Assembly (NCBI GenBank): GCA_002469805.1 | Contig: DKNW01000034.1 | Span: 3,946 to 13,932 of the forward strand | Length of the DNA: 9,987 bases | Reading direction: 5' to 3' | Origin: Rhodobiaceae bacterium UBA7378 | Lineage (GTDB): Bacteria > Pseudomonadota > Alphaproteobacteria > RS24 | Shown here: in pieces, positions 6,409-9,987 of the stretch | How the letters are laid out: each line of letters starts with the position of its first letter | Numbering within the stretch: position 1 is the stretch's first letter | Program-made: the position numbers and the translations under genes | Notes under the pieces: generated by a model | What the model was told of the DNA's origin: nothing | Databases searched by the model: none | What the model saw: only the letters and a program-made list of their open reading frames with translations

Positions 6409-6426
6409 TAATACTAGGGTTTGATA

Positions 6427-7203
6427 TCAGGGCTGAATCCGCGCGCCATCCCAAGCGAACACACCCCCGCTATCGGCCGGCGATAGCGCGTCGATAACGC
6501 CCAGCAAGTAGGCTGCAGATTGGGCTGGTTCAAAAAGTTTATGCGCCGCCGTCGCACTCTGGAACGGGGCCGACAAGGAACTATCAACCGTGCCGGGGTG
6601 CAGACCGACAATCACTGTATTCGGTGCGCGCCGAGCCCATTCGATCGCCGCCGTTGCAACAAGCATATTCTGCGCTGCCTTTGCCGCGCGATAACTATAC
6701 CAGCCGCCCAGCCGGTTATCCGACACAGACCCGACACGCGCCGAGAGATGGGCCATGACAGCTTTATTGTCGCGCACCATAAGCGGCAGAAAATATCGCA
6801 TGATCAGCGCAGGCCCTATCGCATTAACCGCAAGCACACGAGCCATGGCATCGGCAGAAATCTGTCGCACGGCTTTTTCGGGACGCACGCCAGATGCCTC
6901 GTCATGCAACAACCCTGTCGCGTTGATGACCAGATCAAACGGCGCGCTAACCGACAAAGCCTCAGCGGTAGCCTGCACGTGCGTCTCGTCCGTCACGTCG
7001 CATATGAGATGGGTCCGGCTTTGCGCGGCATCACTTCGCGACAAGGCGCGCCGCCCAAGGGTTACCACAGGACCAGAATTTTCATCCTGCATCAAAGCCG
7101 CGCTCAAAGCCCCGCCAATCGCACCGGTCGCGCCAATAACAAGAGAGGTAAACCCCTGTTTTAGCGACGGCAAAATCGGCTCGGCATTTTTTCCATGCAA
7201 CAT
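6427..7203 (-). CDS. SDR family oxidoreductase (C-factor/CsgA-like)
   Basis: About 258 residues, a classical short-chain dehydrogenase/reductase with NAD(P)H-dependent reduction or oxidation of a carbonyl or alcohol; substrate unknown. Motifs, numbered from the ATG at 7203: glycine-rich cofactor loop VIGATGAIGG (about 23-32), Arg-Arg after beta-2 (TLGRRAL) favouring NADP(H), CDVTD, NATG (in place of NNAG), catalytic Ser159 in ARVGSVSDN, and YRAAK (Tyr171, Lys175), then LHPGTVDSSLSAPF. The spacing and GSxxDNxxGGWYSYRAAKAA block resemble C-factor-type SDRs. A GTG at 7218 would add five residues but has no spaced ribosome-binding site; the ATG has GGTGG 11 nt upstream. It converges on the photolyase block and is divergent from the monooxygenase, so it may share control with the latter. 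Confidence 0.9.
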   Translation of the reverse strand: MLHGKNAEPILPSLKQGFTSLVIGATGAIGGALSAALMQDENSGPVVTLGRRALSRSDAAQSRTHLICDVTDETHVQATAEALSVSAPFDLVINATGLLHDEASGVRPEKAVRQISADAMARVLAVNAIGPALIMRYFLPLMVRDNKAVMAHLSARVGSVSDNRLGGWYSYRAAKAAQNMLVATAAIEWARRAPNTVIVGLHPGTVDSSLSAPFQSATAAHKLFEPAQSAAYLLGVIDALSPADSGGVFAWDGARIQP

Positions 7204-7244
7204 TCTTGAGTTTTCCACCCTGCATCACTATTCTATGAATGAGA

Positions 7245-7258
7245 GCTAGGCCACTAGC
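7245..7258. promoter_or_regulatory. Palindrome in the divergent dehydrogenase/monooxygenase promoter region
   Basis: GCTAG-GCCA-CTAGC, a perfect 5+5-bp inverted repeat with a 4-bp centre, lies 42 nt before the dehydrogenase ATG and 30 nt before the monooxygenase ATG. Its position between two divergent starts suits a binding site for a dimeric regulator. I see no convincing -35/-10 pair on either strand in 7204-7288, and no regulator gene is adjacent. Confidence 0.35.
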
Positions 7259-7288
7259 GCAATCCGGCAACAGGTTGAGAGTTAAATA

Positions 7289-8761
7289 ATGAAAAGTGAT
7301 ATAAAAATTGCCGTCCTCGGCGCCGGCATGTCAGGCATGGCAATGGGCCAGTCGCTGAACAAGGCCGGTTTTTCAAATTTCACCATTTACGAGAAAGCCG
7401 AGCGTGTCGGCGGCACCTGGCGGGAAAACGATTATCCTGGCGTCGCCTGCGATGTCCCCTCGCATCTCTACTCGTTCTCGTTCGAGCGCAACCCAAATTG
7501 GAGCGAAGCTTTTTCACCCGGCGGCGAAATTCAGCAATATTGCGAAGAGACAGCAAAGAAATACGGGTTATTACCGCATTGCGCGTTTAATCGCACAGTC
7601 ACGCATGCGAGCTATGAAAACGGCACATGGCGCATTGACTTTGCCGATGGTCAAACAGAGTTTGCCGATGTTGTGGTTTCAGCCATGGGCGGGTTACACG
7701 TGCCGCAAACGCCAGAGTTCGCGGGCAAAAGAAAGTTCAAAGGGCCGCAGTTCCACACAGCGCATTGGGATCACAATGTTGATCTGACCAATAAGCGCGT
7801 GGCGATTGTCGGTAGTGCTGCAAGCGCCGTTCAGGTTATTCCGCAAATCATCGACAAGGTGGCACATCTCGACGTTTATCAGCGTACACCGAACTGGGTG
7901 CTGCCGCGCATGAACAAAAAATATCCAGGCTGGCGCAAATGGCTGCACCGCAATGTGCCGTTCACCAGCCTTTTTGTTCGCGGTCTGCTTTATCTGCGCA
8001 GCGAGCTGTTACTTTTTCCAGCCTTTGTTGCCGGCAGCTTTATGCAGCGCAGATTGCGCAAAACAGCTCTCCAGCACCTTGAAGACAATGTGTCAGATCT
8101 AGAACTCCGCGCCAAGCTAACGCCCGATTTTCAGGTTGGCTGTAAACGTATTTTGATGATTGATGGATATTTCGAAGCGCTTCAGCGCGGGCATGCAGAG
8201 CTGGTGACCAGCGGCATTTCGAAAATTACCGATACCGGCATCGTCACCGAAGATGGCGACGAACATCCCGCCGACATCATCATTTATGCGACCGGCTTCA
8301 AGCCTTTCGATTTTCTGACGAATTTCAGTGTTACCGGTTTGGGTGGGCGCGACCTTGCCGATAGCTGGGCGCAAGGCGTGACCTCACACCGATCGGTTGC
8401 GGTTGCAGGTTTCCCGAACTTCTTCATGCTGCTCGGTCCCAATAGCGGGTTAGGCCATAATTCCGTTATCATCATGATCGAGGCACAAGTGAATTACGTC
8501 ACCGAACTGGTCAAGCGGCTCGCCAAGCGAGGCCTTGGATTTGTCGACCCAAAACCGGACGCCCAAGAAGCTTTTACCGAAGAAGTGCATTCAGGCTTAG
8601 AGGGCAAGGTTTGGACCAGCGGGTGCCAAAGTTGGTATCAGTCCAATACCGGGTTCAACCACACGCTGTGGCCGTATTCGACCATGCGCTTTATCCGCGA
8701 GATGAAAAAGCCGGATTTGTCAGAGTTTAACCATGGCGCCAATCGCGACGCCGCAGAATAA
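7289..8761 (+). CDS. Flavin-dependent monooxygenase, Baeyer-Villiger (class B) type
   Basis: 490 residues. Uses FAD, NADPH and O2 to insert oxygen next to a ketone (giving an ester or lactone) or on a heteroatom; cytoplasmic. First Rossmann motif GAGMSG at 11-16. The extended Baeyer-Villiger fingerprint GGTWRENDYPGVACD (41-55) fits [AG]GxWxxxx[FY]P[GM]xxxD exactly. The second fingerprint FKGPQFHTAHWD (150-161) fits FxGxxxHxxxW[PD]. The NADPH Rossmann loop is GSAASA (175-180), with Ser/Ala in place of the usual glycines. GCKRILMIDGYFEAL (284-298) and the IIYATGF motif (331-337) follow. Length is slightly short of the usual 500-550. No strong Shine-Dalgarno (GAGAG about 10 nt upstream). It ends 12 bp from the convergent HIT gene. 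The adjacent dehydrogenase could supply a ketone from an alcohol; this is inference. Confidence 0.93.
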   Translation: MKSDIKIAVLGAGMSGMAMGQSLNKAGFSNFTIYEKAERVGGTWRENDYPGVACDVPSHLYSFSFERNPNWSEAFSPGGEIQQYCEETAKKYGLLPHCAFNRTVTHASYENGTWRIDFADGQTEFADVVVSAMGGLHVPQTPEFAGKRKFKGPQFHTAHWDHNVDLTNKRVAIVGSAASAVQVIPQIIDKVAHLDVYQRTPNWVLPRMNKKYPGWRKWLHRNVPFTSLFVRGLLYLRSELLLFPAFVAGSFMQRRLRKTALQHLEDNVSDLELRAKLTPDFQVGCKRILMIDGYFEALQRGHAELVTSGISKITDTGIVTEDGDEHPADIIIYATGFKPFDFLTNFSVTGLGGRDLADSWAQGVTSHRSVAVAGFPNFFMLLGPNSGLGHNSVIIMIEAQVNYVTELVKRLAKRGLGFVDPKPDAQEAFTEEVHSGLEGKVWTSGCQSWYQSNTGFNHTLWPYSTMRFIREMKKPDLSEFNHGANRDAAE

Positions 8762-8773
8762 ATTCTGCCACGC

Positions 8774-9181
8774 CTATCGCACCTGCAATAACGCCTGCAG
8801 GCTTTGCGTGCGGGTGGCCCGAATGGGCACCTCATAATCTAGACTTTCGCCCACGCCCCATACCGGTCCGGGCCATGCAGCGTCTCCTTCGTGTCGGGCA
8901 ATCACATGTACGTGAAGCTGGCGCACCATGTTGCCCAGCGCGGCAATATTCATTTTGTCAGCCGCCGCTAGTTCTTCGACAATGCCCGCACTATGCGCCG
9001 CAAGGTCAAAGAGCCGATGCTGCATGTCCGGTTCGAGATGATGCCACTCAACAGCATCTTTGACTTCAGGGACAAGCACCAGCCACCAATAACGAGCATC
9101 ATTCATCAGGCGCACCTGCACATTATCTAGGGTGCAGACTTCGGTGCTGTCCGCCTGAAGGCGCGGGTCCAGCGTGAACAT
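8774..9181 (-). CDS. HIT family protein (QxHxH variant)
   Basis: 135 residues, histidine-triad fold; the family hydrolyses or transfers nucleoside phosphates (AMP-lysine, Ap4A-type substrates) through a histidine nucleophile. The motif near the C-terminus is QLHVHVIARHEGDAAWPGPV (88-107): Gln88 takes the place of the first triad His, while His90 (nucleophile) and His92 remain. From memory a QxHxH form with the WPGPVWG tail is common to a proteobacterial HIT subgroup, so the enzyme is probably active. The start is the ATG at 9181, just 4 nt after the upstream hydrolase stop (TAA-GGCG-ATG), implying translational coupling. The frame is open further to a TTG at 9232 inside that gene, which is less likely. 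Confidence 0.9.
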   Translation of the reverse strand: MFTLDPRLQADSTEVCTLDNVQVRLMNDARYWWLVLVPEVKDAVEWHHLEPDMQHRLFDLAAHSAGIVEELAAADKMNIAALGNMVRQLHVHVIARHEGDAAWPGPVWGVGESLDYEVPIRATRTQSLQALLQVR

Positions 9182-9185
9182 CGCC

Positions 9186-9833
9186 TTAACCGAGCGCCGT
9201 ATCGGAAACAAATGGGTTGGTTTCTTTTTCAAACCCGAAAGTAGATGTGGGGCCGTGGCCGGGGATAAATGTAATGTCGAGACCTAGCGGCCACAGCTTG
9301 TCGGTGATCGACGCGATTAGCTGCTGGTGATTGCCTTTGGGAAAATCCGTGCGTCCGATCGAGCCTTTGAAAAGCACATCGCCAACCATCGCAACTTTAT
9401 GCTCGGTCTGAACAAACACGACATGCCCGGGAGTATGGCCGGGGCAGTGGACGACGTCGAAAGTAGTGTCGGCGGCGTCAACTACATCGCCATGGTTAAG
9501 CCATTGGTCGGGTTCAAACGCCATAACTGGCGGAAACCCAAACTTGCTGGCAGCTTCTGGCATGCCGTCGATCCAGAACTTGTCATCTTGGTGCGGGCCA
9601 ATGATTGGAATATCGCGCGCCGCGGCCATTTCAGCCACGCTGCCCGCGTGATCGAGATGTCCGTGCGTCACCAGAATTTTTTCAATATTAATGCTCTGCT
9701 CGGCAATGAATTTGTCCAGCATGGCTAGATCGCCGCCCGGGTCTACAATCGCCCCGTTCATCGTCTCCTCATTCCAGAAAACAGTACAGTTTTGCTGAAA
9801 CGGTGTGACTGGAATTATCTGAAAACGAACCAT
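9186..9833 (-). CDS. MBL-fold metallo-hydrolase, YcbL/glyoxalase II-like
   Basis: 215 residues, the same length as E. coli YcbL as I recall it. A two-metal hydrolase, probably acting on a thioester such as S-lactoylglutathione or a relative; cytoplasmic. Metal ligands: THGHLDHAG (His57, His59, Asp61, His62), His133 in HCPGHTPGH, Asp152 in VGDVLFKG, and His193 in FIPGHGPTSTFG. The opening MVRFQIIPVTPFQQNC and the closing FGFEKETNPFV are also YcbL-like. It lacks the C-terminal substrate domain of full glyoxalase II. The start is set by AGGAG 7 nt before the ATG at 9833; a longer open frame to 9869 lacks a site. It is the first gene of a two-gene unit with the HIT protein. Confidence 0.93.
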   Translation of the reverse strand: MVRFQIIPVTPFQQNCTVFWNEETMNGAIVDPGGDLAMLDKFIAEQSINIEKILVTHGHLDHAGSVAEMAAARDIPIIGPHQDDKFWIDGMPEAASKFGFPPVMAFEPDQWLNHGDVVDAADTTFDVVHCPGHTPGHVVFVQTEHKVAMVGDVLFKGSIGRTDFPKGNHQQLIASITDKLWPLGLDITFIPGHGPTSTFGFEKETNPFVSDTALG

Positions 9834-9876
9834 GCCCGCACTCCTAAAATTTCTATTAATTTCCAACATAAACCTT

Positions 9877-9905
9877 TTGGTAGGCCGTGCAAATCACCCT
9901 ACAGT
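9877..9905 (+). promoter_or_regulatory. Possible promoter of the right-edge gene
   Basis: TTGGTA (9877-9882), a 17-bp spacer, then TACAGT (9900-9905), each 4 of 6 to the sigma70 consensus, about 20 nt before the Shine-Dalgarno tract. GTAGG (9880-9884) and CCTAC (9898-9902) form a small dyad overlapping both boxes. Suggestive, not strong. Confidence 0.3.
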
Positions 9906-9926
9906 TTTATTGTTTCTTCAACTACC

Positions 9927-9941
9927 GAAAGGAGGTGATCC
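9927..9941 (+). promoter_or_regulatory. Extended Shine-Dalgarno complementary to the 16S rRNA 3' tail
   Basis: GAAAGGAGGTGATCC is the exact complement of 15 nt of the 16S 3' end as known in alphaproteobacteria (GGATCACCTCCTTTC). The core AGGAGG is 7 nt from the TTG at 9943, the ideal spacing. Such length is rare, as most sites pair over 4-6 nt, and it decides the start of the gene cut by the right edge. Confidence 0.75.
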
Positions 9942-9942
9942 A

Positions 9943-9987
9943 TTGTCTAGTGAAAGGTCTGATTTAGGGTTTAAAGTCCGGCGTTAT
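9943..9987 (+). CDS. Start of an unidentified gene (cut off by window)
   Basis: Fifteen codons are visible: TTG (read as Met) then SSERSDLGFKVRRY, open to the window edge. The call rests mainly on the 15-nt Shine-Dalgarno placed 7 nt before the TTG. The other reading, from the GTG at 9935, stops after 10 codons. The visible residues are too few to assign a family; ribosomal protein S21, which sometimes has very long sites, does not begin like this. The gene is divergent from the YcbL-like hydrolase. Confidence 0.5.
   Translation, partial: MSSERSDLGFKVRRY

Noticed and set aside
6409..6426. Bidirectional terminator between the photolyase block and the dehydrogenase
   Set aside because: The 18-bp convergent gap holds no inverted repeat of useful length and no T-run. 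The 12-bp gap at 8762-8773 is likewise empty.
9927..9942. 16S rRNA 3' end on the minus strand
   Set aside because: The match to the conserved tail stops at GATCCA. The following bases (TTGTCTAG) do not match the AACCGCAGG that would continue into helix 45, so it is a ribosome-binding site.

Overview
The window is about 10 kb of a moderately GC-rich, tightly packed bacterial chromosome, most likely from a free-living, light-exposed alphaproteobacterium. The protein families point that way: an iron-sulfur photolyase of the PhrB/CryB type with its DUF2256 partner, a Baeyer-Villiger-type flavin monooxygenase, a hydroxychromene-carboxylate-isomerase-like protein and a YcbL-type hydrolase. A Shine-Dalgarno tract at 9927-9941 pairs with a 16S tail ending ...CCTTTC, which suits alphaproteobacteria better than enterics. 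I see no mobile element, CRISPR array, tRNA or rRNA, so this looks like ordinary core or accessory chromosome.

Left part, minus strand (1-3974). Read in the direction of transcription, it holds a 430-residue protein with two DsbA/HCCA-isomerase-like domains (3974-2682), a 347-bp gap, a lysophospholipid acyltransferase (2333-1485) and an aldehyde dehydrogenase (1388 to the left edge, missing its last few residues). The gap is not empty. It carries a perfect 12-bp inverted repeat, a branched hairpin, a terminator-like element and a 52-codon plus-strand reading frame with a signal-peptide-like N-terminus.

Centre, plus strand (4093-6408). A compact, apparently co-transcribed block encodes a 49-residue DUF2256 protein (start-stop overlap with the next gene), a 505-residue cryptochrome/photolyase with all four cluster-binding cysteines, a 96-residue Cys/His-motif protein and a 108-residue protein. 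I recognise neither of the last two. This looks like a light-dependent DNA-repair or light-response unit and is the most interesting part of the window. A C-factor-like short-chain dehydrogenase (7203-6427) converges on it.

Right part. The dehydrogenase is divergent from a Baeyer-Villiger-type monooxygenase (7289-8761), with a perfect 5+5-bp palindrome between them. The monooxygenase converges on a two-gene minus-strand unit: a YcbL-like metallo-beta-lactamase-fold hydrolase (9833-9186) followed 4 nt later by a HIT-family protein (9181-8774) with a QxHxH motif. At the right edge, a 15-nt Shine-Dalgarno tract precedes a TTG codon that opens a plus-strand gene cut off by the window.

Metabolically, the monooxygenase, the short-chain dehydrogenase, the aldehyde dehydrogenase and the isomerase-like protein suggest oxidation of ketones, aldehydes or aromatic breakdown products. 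Their adjacency does not prove one pathway.
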